Positions 41,363 to 48,579 of a stretch of DNA of 48,579 nucleotides are shown one piece after another. Positions within the stretch are counted from its first letter, which is position 1. Each line of letters begins with the position of its first letter. The translations under genes were made by a program, and so were the position numbers. The notes below the pieces were generated by a model. It was not told where the DNA came from. It saw nothing but the letters and a program-made list of their open reading frames with translations, and made no database searches. This stretch comes from Myxococcota bacterium (GTDB taxonomy: Bacteria > Myxococcota_A > Polyangia > Polyangiales > Houyiibacteriaceae), in the NCBI GenBank assembly GCA_025453555.1, contig JALOQC010000024.1:1-48579 (forward strand), given 5' to 3'.

Positions 41363-41441
41363 AAGGAGTGAAGAAGACTCGCCTCTCGGAGCGTGACGCG
41401 CATCACGTCCACGCGGCCGTGGGCGCAGCGACGCTCGCGCC

Positions 41442-42992
41442 ATGCGTCGCTCCTCGCTCCTCGTCTTGCTCGCCGCGTGCTCGGGCGGAGGCTCCTCGCC
41501 CGCCGCCCCCGACGAGAGCCGTCCTCGCTCGGAGCCGATCGAGAGCGTCGGGCTCGCCGTCACCCTGCCCTTCGCGGAGACCGCGGACGCGGTGCGTTTC
41601 CTCGATCGGCTCTTCGGAGACCTCGCTCAATCCGGAGATCGTCACACCGACACCGAGCTTCAATCCGGATTGCGGCTCACCTCGTACCCGGACGAACGCA
41701 CCCCCGAACAAGCGGTGGTCGTGCTCGAGATGGACACGATGGCGCGCGACCCGCGGACCATCCTGCAGGTCCCCGCGAGCTACGCGTACGGGCGGGTGCT
41801 CGTCGACGCCGCGGAGGTCGCGTTCGCGCGCGCCGACGCGGTCGAGGCGGAGTCGCCCGGGAGCATGGAGCCCTTCGTGCTCGAGTACCGCGCGTGGAGC
41901 CCGAACGGCGGCGTGCTCACGGTGCGCGCGCGCTTCGAGGCGAGCCGAAAGACCGTCGAGCTCGACACCACGACGCCCGAGACCTCGCTGCGCCCGACCA
42001 CGCTGAACACGCCCGCCTTCGCCGGCGAGCCGTGGGAGACCCTCGGCGGCACCGTCTGGTTCACGCTCAGCCGCGACGAGTTCGACTTCTTCTCGACCCG
42101 CGCCTACGGCCTCTCTGCCGGCGCCGAGCAGAACTTCTCCGACTTCCGCTTGCTGCCGCACGACTGGCTGCGCCTCACCGTCACGCCGCAGCTCGAGGAG
42201 GAGCGCGTCGACGTCGCATTCGAGGTGCTCACCACCGACGGCCGCCGCGTGCCCTTCGCGCGCGCGCCCGCCTCGCTCGTGGCGGGCGAGCAGTTCCGCG
42301 AGAACGTCTTCCGCATGGTCGCGAACATGAACGCGACCGAGCGCGAGACTCCGGGCCGGAGCGCGTCGTGGCGCGTGCCCTTCTACTACGACGACCCCGA
42401 GGGCGGCGGCGTGGTCAGCGTGATCGCGCAGGGGCAGGGTGGGGTGTTCCGCATCGCCTACGCGGTGGAGGCGCCGCGCAAGCGCCTGCGCGACGTGAGC
42501 TTCCTGCCCTACCAGGGTGTGATCGAGGTGCCGGACACCCTCGAGCCTCCGCGCCGCACCTGCGCGGACGTCGGCAGCGAGCCCGCGCTCCGCGGCCAGT
42601 TCCGCGTGCGCTTCGACGCCTCGACCACGGTGCGCGCGAGCGACGCCCTCACCCATCCGCTGCGCGGTCCGATCTGGGGCGACGTCTACCGCGCGGAGGA
42701 CGTGACCCTCGGCGGACCCCGCGAGGGCGCAGAGCCGCTCGGCAGCTTCCAGTTCGCCGACGTCGACGCGACGGTCGCCGGCGAAGGGGTGGTCTACCCG
42801 ATCGACCTGGATCTGCCGGTCGGGGAGTACCAGTTGCTCGGCTTCATGGACATCGACGGCAACGCCGATCCCGCGTCGCCGCGCCCCGACGAGGGCGATC
42901 CGGTGACGCTGCCGATCGGGAGCTACCCGCTCGAATGCGCGGAGCAGCCGATCGTGGTGGAGTTCGCGCTCCTCCTGCCGCCCGGGCGTTGA
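41442..42992 (+). CDS. Lipoprotein of cytochrome operon
   Basis: A 516-residue lipoprotein. Signal MRRSSLLVLLAAC (Cys13) with a Gly/Ser linker. The body is beta-rich and seems to be two or three domains: one with RTILQVPASYAYGRVLVD, one with VWFTLSRDEFDFFSTRAYG and WRVPFYYDDPEGGG, and a C-terminal one with YPIDLDLPVGEYQLLGFMD and DIDGNADPASPRPDEGDP, which resembles secreted carbohydrate- or metal-related sandwich domains with a Ca-type loop. No family recognised. It is first in a three-gene run: the next gene starts 5 bp after its stop. The context suggests it works with the two cytochromes in the envelope. Confidence 0.78.
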   Translation: MRRSSLLVLLAACSGGGSSPAAPDESRPRSEPIESVGLAVTLPFAETADAVRFLDRLFGDLAQSGDRHTDTELQSGLRLTSYPDERTPEQAVVVLEMDTMARDPRTILQVPASYAYGRVLVDAAEVAFARADAVEAESPGSMEPFVLEYRAWSPNGGVLTVRARFEASRKTVELDTTTPETSLRPTTLNTPAFAGEPWETLGGTVWFTLSRDEFDFFSTRAYGLSAGAEQNFSDFRLLPHDWLRLTVTPQLEEERVDVAFEVLTTDGRRVPFARAPASLVAGEQFRENVFRMVANMNATERETPGRSASWRVPFYYDDPEGGGVVSVIAQGQGGVFRIAYAVEAPRKRLRDVSFLPYQGVIEVPDTLEPPRRTCADVGSEPALRGQFRVRFDASTTVRASDALTHPLRGPIWGDVYRAEDVTLGGPREGAEPLGSFQFADVDATVAGEGVVYPIDLDLPVGEYQLLGFMDIDGNADPASPRPDEGDPVTLPIGSYPLECAEQPIVVEFALLLPPGR

Positions 42993-42996
42993 GCGC

Positions 42997-44886
42997 GTGC
43001 GCGAGCGACACGAAGTCGTCTCGGGGCCCGCGCGCCGCGGCGACCTCACCCGCGGGCCGCTCGCGACCTTCGCGCGCCGGACGTTCGCGACGCACGTGGC
43101 CCTCGCGCGGCGCAGGGCGCTCGCGACGTTGGCGACGCTCGCGCTCGGCTGCGCCGACGACGTGACCGCGCTCGCCGCGCACGCGAGCACGATCCTCGTC
43201 GACGGCGACACCGTGCTCGTCGCCTCCCCCGACGACGACGCGGTGGTGGCGCTGGACGCGACCACGCTGATGGAGCGCGCGCGGCTCACGATCGCGGGCG
43301 CGCCGACGAAGCTCGCCCGCCTCGACGGTTCGCCGGAGGGCGCGGACACGCTCGTGGTCTCCCTCGCGCAGGCCGCCGAGGTGGCGTGGATCGAGCGGGA
43401 CACGGACGGTGCGCTGGAAGACGCGCGCATCGTTCGCGTGCCCGTGCCCTGCGGGGGGACCGGCGCCGTGCTCGCGCTCTCGACCGACGAGGCGCTCGTG
43501 GCGTGCCCACACGACGATCGCCTCGTGCATCTCCGCGATGCCGCCGTGATCGCGACGTACACGAGCCCCGGCCGACCCACCGCGCTCGCTCGGCTCGGCG
43601 ATCGGATCCACGTCGGGCTCTCGCGCGCGGGCCGCGTGCGTGTCCTCGACGCGGCGACCTTCGCGCCGCGCGAAGAGCTCGTCCTCGAGTCGACGCGCGG
43701 GGTCGCGGCGGTGCAGCTCGACGCCTTCGCCGCAGACGGCGCCGCCGTGATCGCGAGCTACCAACGCGTCGACTTCGACCGCGATCGAACCCGCGATCCG
43801 AGGCTCGGCGGGTACGGCGCAGTGAACGACGGAACGCCGCGCCTCGAGCCCCGCCTGCTCGCGCCGTGCGGGGGACGCTACGCGCGCTTCGACGGAGGCG
43901 AGCGCGTCGCGAGCGGCCCCTCCGCGCTCGCGTTCGACGCCGCGCGACGGCGGCTGTGGATCGCGCACCGACAGACCGGCAACGTGGTGCTCGTCGCGTG
44001 CGACGGTCGGAGCGCCCGCACGGGGCTCGCGGCGCCGAGCGAGCGCGAGGCCCAGGTGCTCGGCGCGGTCTACGTCGGTCGTGGCCTCGAAGGGCTCGCG
44101 CTGGCCGACGACGGAGCGGTCTTCGTCGACGTCGCGTTCGACCACGCGATCGCGAAGGTGCGCGAAGTCGAGGGCGCACCGTCGATCGTCGCGCAGCGCA
44201 CGCGATCGCTCGGCGCGACCGCGATGAGCGCCGCCGCGCTGCGAGGGCGCGCGCTCTTCCACGACGCGCGCGACACCCAGCTCACGCCGAGCGGCGTCGT
44301 CACGTGCGCGAGCTGTCACCCGGGCGGCGGCGAGGACGGGCTCGCGTGGTTCCTCCACACGTCGACCGTGGGACCGAAGCTCCGCCGCACCCCACCCGCG
44401 TGGGGCGCTCGTACCTCCCTCGCGCCGTACCACTGGGACGGCGAGCACGAGAGCGCTCGGGAGCTCACGCTCGCGACCATCCGCGCGCTGCTCGAAGGCG
44501 ACGGATTGCTCGTCGAGCTCGACGCGATCGCGGCCTACCTGGAGGAGCTCGCGCCGCCACCCCCGCGACCCGCGGACGACCCTGCCGCCGCCGCGCGCGG
44601 ACGCGCGCTCTTCGACGCGCGCTGCGCGAGCTGTCATCCCGGCGGTGGCAGTGACGGCCTCGCGCACCCGATCGCGCCTCCGAGCGAAGACGCCGCCGCA
44701 CGGCTCGAGCGCGCGTTCACGCCGACACTCCAGGCGGTCCGCGCGCGGCCGCCGTACCTGCACGACGGCCGCGCCGCGACGCTGCGCGACGTGCTCACCA
44801 CCGCCGATCCCGACGCCCGCCACGGCGCCGCGGATCTGTCCGCCCCCGATCTCGACGACCTCGTCGCCTACCTGGAGACGCTCTGA
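42997..44886 (+). CDS. Beta-propeller plus di-heme cytochrome c fusion lipoprotein
   Basis: A 629-residue protein. The N-terminal leader is Arg-rich and ends LATLALGC (Cys52). Residues 60-400 look like a YVTN/YncE-type beta propeller (DDDAVVALDATTLMERARL, LVVSLAQAAEVAWIERD, GRPTALARLGDRIHVGLSRAG). The C-terminal part has two c-type heme motifs CASCH at residues 437-441 and 543-547, with LRGRALFHDARD and ARGRALFDARCASCH before them, as in MauG/cytochrome c peroxidase-like di-heme proteins. RTPPAWGARTSLAPYHWDGE is also typical there. It should be a periplasmic electron-transfer or oxidation protein. GTG 42997 comes 5 bp after the previous stop; a later GTG (VALARRR) would give a normal signal. 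It overlaps the next gene by one base. Confidence 0.88.
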   Translation: MRERHEVVSGPARRGDLTRGPLATFARRTFATHVALARRRALATLATLALGCADDVTALAAHASTILVDGDTVLVASPDDDAVVALDATTLMERARLTIAGAPTKLARLDGSPEGADTLVVSLAQAAEVAWIERDTDGALEDARIVRVPVPCGGTGAVLALSTDEALVACPHDDRLVHLRDAAVIATYTSPGRPTALARLGDRIHVGLSRAGRVRVLDAATFAPREELVLESTRGVAAVQLDAFAADGAAVIASYQRVDFDRDRTRDPRLGGYGAVNDGTPRLEPRLLAPCGGRYARFDGGERVASGPSALAFDAARRRLWIAHRQTGNVVLVACDGRSARTGLAAPSEREAQVLGAVYVGRGLEGLALADDGAVFVDVAFDHAIAKVREVEGAPSIVAQRTRSLGATAMSAAALRGRALFHDARDTQLTPSGVVTCASCHPGGGEDGLAWFLHTSTVGPKLRRTPPAWGARTSLAPYHWDGEHESARELTLATIRALLEGDGLLVELDAIAAYLEELAPPPPRPADDPAAAARGRALFDARCASCHPGGGSDGLAHPIAPPSEDAAARLERAFTPTLQAVRARPPYLHDGRAATLRDVLTTADPDARHGAADLSAPDLDDLVAYLETL

Positions 44887-46394
44887 TGGAACCGATCCGA
44901 ACCGCGAGCCGCGCCGTGGCCGGAGCGAGCCGCGCCCGCCGAGCCCTCGGGAGCTGCCGGGCCGCACGCCGCACGTTCGCGGGGAGGAGGTCCACCGCGG
45001 CGAGCACGTCCTTCGCGGCGATGACGCTCGCGTCGATGGTGCTCCTCGCGTGCGGAGACGACGACGTCGCGGCCGACGCACACGTGCCCGCGCTCGACGG
45101 CGGCAGCGGCGACGCGGACGCCGGTCGGCGACGCGACGCCGGGCCCCCCGTCGCGCCCGTCGATCGCCCTCCCCTCGCAGCTGCGAACGCGGTCGGCCCG
45201 GAGGACCCCGAGCTCTACGACGGGATGCTGCGATTCCTCTACGATGCCTTCGGAGCCGAAGCGGTGAGTCACTGGCCTCCGCCTGACTTCTTTCTTCGAT
45301 TGATGGAGGACGAACCCGAGGTCTTCGGCGATCAGTTTCGCGCGTTCGGTTTCGTTCGCGACCCGAACGACGACTTCCCCGTCGGATTCAAGCGAGGTCT
45401 CGACGATCCGACGAAGATGAAAGAGACGTGCGCGATCTGCCACGTGGCGCGTCTACCGGACGGCCGCGTGTGGCTCGGCGCACCCAACGGCGCGCTGGAC
45501 TTCGCGGGATTCACGGTCGCGGTGAACGAGCGTTGGGTCGCCGAGGGGCACGAATCCTTCTTGAGCGCGCTCGAAGAATCGAAGCTTCGCGAGCTCGGAC
45601 CGGGGCGATTCGGCGCAGAATCGGGCGAGTATCCCCAGGTGGTCCCCGCGGATTTCCCTCCCTATTTCGGGCTCGGAGATCGCGACCGACTCAACTACCT
45701 CGGCACCGGTCGCGACGTGCGCAGCGAGGTCTATCTCTCACTGTTCTCGGCCGGCGTCGGAAATCCCAATCCGGAGGACGCGCGGGTCGCGTGGCCACCC
45801 GCCGCACGCGTCGACCCGTTCGTTCGCTGGATGGGCGCGATGGCTGCCCCGGAGGGCCCTCCTCAGAGTGCGACGCTCGTCGCGCGCGGCCGCGAGGTGT
45901 TCCGGGAGGCGCGCTGCGCGAGCTGCCACGTCGACGACCCCGCGGAGCTCGGCGTGGTCCCCTACGCGCCCGACGGGATCGAACGCCACCCCGACGACGA
46001 CGAGGCGTTCCCCGAAGGAACCATCGCGACCTCGCGCTTCCACCGCATCCTGATCGACGGCGACGAGATGGGCGGCGGCATGCCGAGCGACGAAGGACGC
46101 GCCGCGCTCGTCACCTTCATCTTCCGCAACATGCTCCGTGTCTCGCCCTCCGACGGCTACCGCGTCGCGGACCTCCGAGGCGTCTGGTCCACCGCACCGT
46201 ACCTCCACAACGGCAGTGTCCCCACCCTCGAGGCGTTGCTCGCCCCACCGGACGCGCGGCCGACGACCTTCGACCGCCACGGCTTCACCGTCGACACGAT
46301 GCGCGCCGGGAACGGCAACGAAGGCCACGACTTCGGCACCGATCTGTCCGAAGACGATCGCTCCGCGTTGGTCGCGTACCTGCGCACGCTCTGA
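44886..46394 (+). CDS. Di-heme cytochrome c lipoprotein
   Basis: A 502-residue protein. The Arg-rich leader ends MTLASMVLLAC (Cys56) before a GDDD and Asp/Gly linker. Two c-type heme motifs are present, CAICH at residues 182-186 and CASCH at 344-348. The second lies in a standard cytochrome c setting (ARGREVFREARCASCHVDD), and GVWSTAPYLHNGSVPTLEALL plus the end DLSEDDRSALVAYLRTL are typical of di-heme peroxidase or alcohol-dehydrogenase-cytochrome-like proteins. ATG 44886 overlaps the stop of the preceding cytochrome gene (TGATG). An internal Met at residue 46 could give a shorter signal. Electron acceptor and substrate unknown. Together with the upstream genes it forms the operon 41442-46394. 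Confidence 0.88.
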   Translation: MEPIRTASRAVAGASRARRALGSCRAARRTFAGRRSTAASTSFAAMTLASMVLLACGDDDVAADAHVPALDGGSGDADAGRRRDAGPPVAPVDRPPLAAANAVGPEDPELYDGMLRFLYDAFGAEAVSHWPPPDFFLRLMEDEPEVFGDQFRAFGFVRDPNDDFPVGFKRGLDDPTKMKETCAICHVARLPDGRVWLGAPNGALDFAGFTVAVNERWVAEGHESFLSALEESKLRELGPGRFGAESGEYPQVVPADFPPYFGLGDRDRLNYLGTGRDVRSEVYLSLFSAGVGNPNPEDARVAWPPAARVDPFVRWMGAMAAPEGPPQSATLVARGREVFREARCASCHVDDPAELGVVPYAPDGIERHPDDDEAFPEGTIATSRFHRILIDGDEMGGGMPSDEGRAALVTFIFRNMLRVSPSDGYRVADLRGVWSTAPYLHNGSVPTLEALLAPPDARPTTFDRHGFTVDTMRAGNGNEGHDFGTDLSEDDRSALVAYLRTL

Positions 46395-46437
46395 TCGCCC
46401 GCGCACCACACGCAGCACGATCAGCCGCGCCGCGGTA

Positions 46438-46499
46438 CCGAGACCGCGAGTCGGTCGGGACCGTCTCGGAGGACCGCTTCGTGATGCGATCCGATCGCA
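46438..46499. terminator. Two hairpins between convergent genes
   Basis: First hairpin CCGAGAC (46438-46444) with GTCTCGG (46463-46469), and an inner GGTC-gg-GACC. Second hairpin TGCGAT-ccg-ATCGCA at 46485-46499. They fill the 108-bp gap between the cytochrome operon and the convergent LamG-like gene and probably stop transcription from both sides. Confidence 0.55.
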
Positions 46500-46502
46500 C
46501 GA

Positions 46503-48314
46503 TCACTCGATGCGGAGGCCCGAGATCAATCCGTGAATCTCTCCCGATGGACCGCCCGTTCCGACGACGAAGCGGTCGAACGTCTCCACCGCATCGAGCC
46601 CCGCCGGGACGTCGTCGGTGTCGAGCGTCTCACGGGCACGGAGCGACACACCCTCCGCCGACCAGCTCGCTTCGACGTCGATCACGCGGCCGTCACGGAC
46701 GCTCGCGCCGTGCAGGTTCCACTCGAAGGGTCCCCCGGTCGCGGCGAAGGTCACGCGCGTGTCGAGGCTGTAGTAGAGGTTCACGATCTGCGGGTCGCTC
46801 GCGAAGTGCACGATCGTTCCGTCGTGCAGACGCGTCCACGCGTCGACCAACACGCGCGCGGAGATCGAGGCGCGATCGCGCGGCACGTTGCCCGAGGTCG
46901 CGTAGGCCAAGACATCCGTCTCGCGGGGGCCGAGGGAGCTCGGATCACGGCGGTTGCTCTCGACACGTGCGCCCGCGACGAAGAGCAGCGGGCCGCTGGC
47001 GGCGAACGTGCGCGCGCCGCCGCGCAGGACGCGCACGATCGCGTCGGGCTCGCCCGCCTCTTGGCTGACGATCCAGACGCGGTGCCAGCCGTCACCCCAA
47101 CGCTCGTCGTGCGCGCGGAGCCCACCTTCGACGACCGGTGCGCCGTCGAACGAGAACGACGCGCGTCCACGGAGCCCCAGGTCGAGCTCGAGCGACACGT
47201 CGGCCGCGGCAGGTCGCACGAAGAACGAGAGCACCTGATCGTCGTCGGCCCCGAAGGGCAGCGTGACGTGGTGCTCGCCTTCCCCGATTCCGTCGACGCG
47301 CTCGACGCCGATCGCATCGCCTGGACCCGGCGCGGTCGCGCTCGAGACCGAGAGGCCGAGGAGCGGTCGGTCGACCAGAGCGATCGACGTCGCGCTCGAC
47401 TCGGTCTCCGCGAGGTAGCCACACACCACGGCGGACCCGAGCGCATCGAGCGCGTCGGCGGGTGCGTTCGGTCGACACGCGATGCGGGGCCACCGCGGGC
47501 CCACGCGATGGAGACGCCGCACACCCGCCTGCACGAGGTCGACGTACGCATCGCTCTCGCGCGCGAGCGGGAGGGGCGCCGCGCGACCGGCGGCCGTGCG
47601 CGCCAACGTACCGGTGAGGGCCGCGAAGCGTTCGGGCACGTCGAGCACCGCGGGCCGCTCCGACACCGAGAGCCACGCGATCGCGGCGGCACCGCCGACC
47701 TCGAGCACACCCTCGTAGGTCGCGTCGGCCCCGGCGAGCGTCGCGAGCTCGCGCGCGTTCACGAACACCCGCGTCGCGTCCGGTGAACGCGCGATCACGA
47801 CGTGCTGCCACGCACCGGCACCGATCGGCGCCTCGATCCGATCGTCACCCACCGTCCACGAGCCACCCTCGTTCGTGTCGAGAGCGACTCGAAGCGGCGC
47901 CGAGATCAGCTCCGCGCTCGTCGCGTCGACCGGCGCGGCGAGCACGAGCTCGATCACGATCGACGCGGGCGTCGCGATCGAACCGACGTAGCGACCCCGC
48001 GCGCCGCGTGTGCCGTCGACGAAGGGTCCTCGGAGGCCGACCTCGCCCTCCGAGCTCGAGAAGCTCGGACCGATCCGCGCCGGCCACGCGTCGCTCCGTG
48101 CGTCCTCGCCTCGAAGCAAGAGGAGCGGCGCGACGTCGCCGAGCGCACGCTCCCCGAACCCTGACGTGCCAGACGCGTCGAGAGGCACCGCGAAGCGACC
48201 CTCGCTCGGGTCGGCGCCGGCATCGCCGTGCGTCGCGCCCCCGATCGGATAGACGTCCGCACAGCCCGACGCTCCGACGACGCAGAGGAGCATCATGGCG
48301 GCGACCGTACGCAT
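46503..48314 (-). CDS. LamG/concanavalin A-like lipoprotein
   Basis: A 603-residue lipoprotein. Signal MRTVAAMMLLCVVGASGC (Cys18). The first half shows a LamG-type jelly roll: SIVIELVLAAPVDATSAELI, GSWTVGDDRIEAP, WQHVVIARSPDATRVFVNAREL, then GVLEVGGAAAIAWLSVSERP. The WQHVV...VFVN block is the usual signature. The second half has further beta domains (HHVTLPFGADDDQVLSFFVRP, WHRVWIVSQEAG, ASISARVLVDAWTRLHDG), perhaps a second LamG-like unit. Carbohydrate or surface binding is a reasonable guess. ATG 48314 gives the lipoprotein signal; a longer frame upstream adds 14 residues without cause. It is downstream of the truncated Cys-rich gene on the same strand, 86 bp after its stop. Confidence 0.75.
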   Translation of the reverse strand: MRTVAAMMLLCVVGASGCADVYPIGGATHGDAGADPSEGRFAVPLDASGTSGFGERALGDVAPLLLLRGEDARSDAWPARIGPSFSSSEGEVGLRGPFVDGTRGARGRYVGSIATPASIVIELVLAAPVDATSAELISAPLRVALDTNEGGSWTVGDDRIEAPIGAGAWQHVVIARSPDATRVFVNARELATLAGADATYEGVLEVGGAAAIAWLSVSERPAVLDVPERFAALTGTLARTAAGRAAPLPLARESDAYVDLVQAGVRRLHRVGPRWPRIACRPNAPADALDALGSAVVCGYLAETESSATSIALVDRPLLGLSVSSATAPGPGDAIGVERVDGIGEGEHHVTLPFGADDDQVLSFFVRPAAADVSLELDLGLRGRASFSFDGAPVVEGGLRAHDERWGDGWHRVWIVSQEAGEPDAIVRVLRGGARTFAASGPLLFVAGARVESNRRDPSSLGPRETDVLAYATSGNVPRDRASISARVLVDAWTRLHDGTIVHFASDPQIVNLYYSLDTRVTFAATGGPFEWNLHGASVRDGRVIDVEASWSAEGVSLRARETLDTDDVPAGLDAVETFDRFVVGTGGPSGEIHGLISGLRIE

Positions 48315-48400
48315 CGCCTCAACAATGAACGACGCCACTTCGGACGTCGACGGCATCTGGGGCTACGGGTTGGCGCTGCGTGCGCCACGACGGACAACCA

Positions 48401-48579
48401 TCAGCGAAACGTTGGTGGCGAGCTGGGGCACGCCGTGAAGCATGGATTGGATGCGCAGCCGACCACACCACAGTTGTAAAAAGCCGTTTCCACGGCCTGA
48501 GCGGAGGAGTGGGCCCCATCACAGCTCATCGCGATATCTCTCTCCGGGTTGCTCGTGCCGCGACCGTTGCACGTAACTT
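48401..48579 (-). CDS. C-terminal end of a Cys-rich secreted protein (cut by window edge)
   Basis: The last 58 residues of a frame that enters from beyond the right edge and stops at TGA 48403-48401. They show evenly placed cysteines: VTCNGRG, MSCDGAH, YNCGVVGCASNPC, FTACPSS, ending PPTFR. The Cys spacing and the Asn/Gly/Ser content look like the end of a secreted disulfide protein. The codons are somewhat less GC-rich than neighbouring genes. No family can be named from this piece. The N-terminus and any signal lie outside the window. Confidence 0.6.
   Translation of the reverse strand, partial: VTCNGRGTSNPERDIAMSCDGAHSSAQAVETAFYNCGVVGCASNPCFTACPSSPPTFR

Noticed and set aside
41403-43580. 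725-codon - strand frame
   Set aside because: Antisense to the lipoprotein and cytochrome genes, whose lipobox and heme motifs are clear.

Overview
The window is about 48.6 kb of very GC-rich DNA with a strongly skewed codon pattern, so that long open frames also appear on the antisense strand of nearly every real gene. Gene content points to a predatory or social delta-type bacterium of the Myxococcota, perhaps a Sandaracinus-like member of the Polyangia. The signs are many short lipoproteins with Asp/Gly/Ser linkers, an AgmX/PglI-type C-terminal domain, a Ser/Thr kinase with one membrane helix and a low-complexity outer part, a TIGR02147 regulator next to a GGTETGNPP lipoprotein, and alpha-2-macroglobulin-like giants. 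The taxonomic placement is inference. I saw no rRNA, tRNA, CRISPR array or complete insertion sequence.

Layout. 1-2064 (-): the truncated gene of a large hydrolase-like lipoprotein. 2330-6204 (+): mpl (peptidoglycan recycling), then groES-groEL behind a perfect CIRCE operator, with hairpins between groES and groEL. 6441-6863 (+): a small AgmX-type lipoprotein. 7191-21290 (-): a RAYT-like protein that seems to lack its catalytic tyrosine, two coupled alpha-2-macroglobulin-like giants without a thioester, a barrel-like protein, a PDZ lipoprotein and a large lipoprotein. 21572-25946 (-): a lipoprotein, serC, a barrel-like protein with a Glu-Thr repeat, and an EamA exporter whose gene contains three copies of a palindromic repeat. 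26002-29171 (+): an alpha/beta hydrolase lipoprotein and a broken sulfatase-superfamily gene. 29222-37778 (-): an outer-membrane barrel, a cluster of TIGR02147 regulator, lipoprotein, 100-residue protein and Ser/Thr kinase, an M48 protease and a DUF1266 protein. 38080-38916 (+): an M23/LytM lipoprotein. 39121-40260 (-): an LNS2/lipin-like HAD lipoprotein. 40462-46394 (+): a Cys-rich lipoprotein, then a tight three-gene operon of a lipoprotein and two di-heme cytochromes c. 46503-48579 (-): a LamG-like lipoprotein and the C-terminal end of a Cys-rich protein.

Most products are envelope or secreted proteins; about fifteen carry a lipobox. Only Mpl, GroES, GroEL and SerC are ordinary housekeeping proteins. 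The most unusual signals are: (1) a dispersed palindrome of 8-bp arms around a GGTCAG loop, seen seven times in full or degenerate form, including three copies in frame inside the EamA gene and a variant between groES and groEL with a compensatory arm change; (2) the RAYT-like protein beside a 25-bp repeat array; (3) the paired alpha-2-macroglobulin-like proteins with a GspG-like calcium-motif segment; (4) the cytochrome operon; (5) the TIGR02147/lipoprotein/kinase cluster, where a 26-bp duplication has copied a stop codon and ribosome binding site. Short tandem arrays lie in several intergenic and promoter regions.
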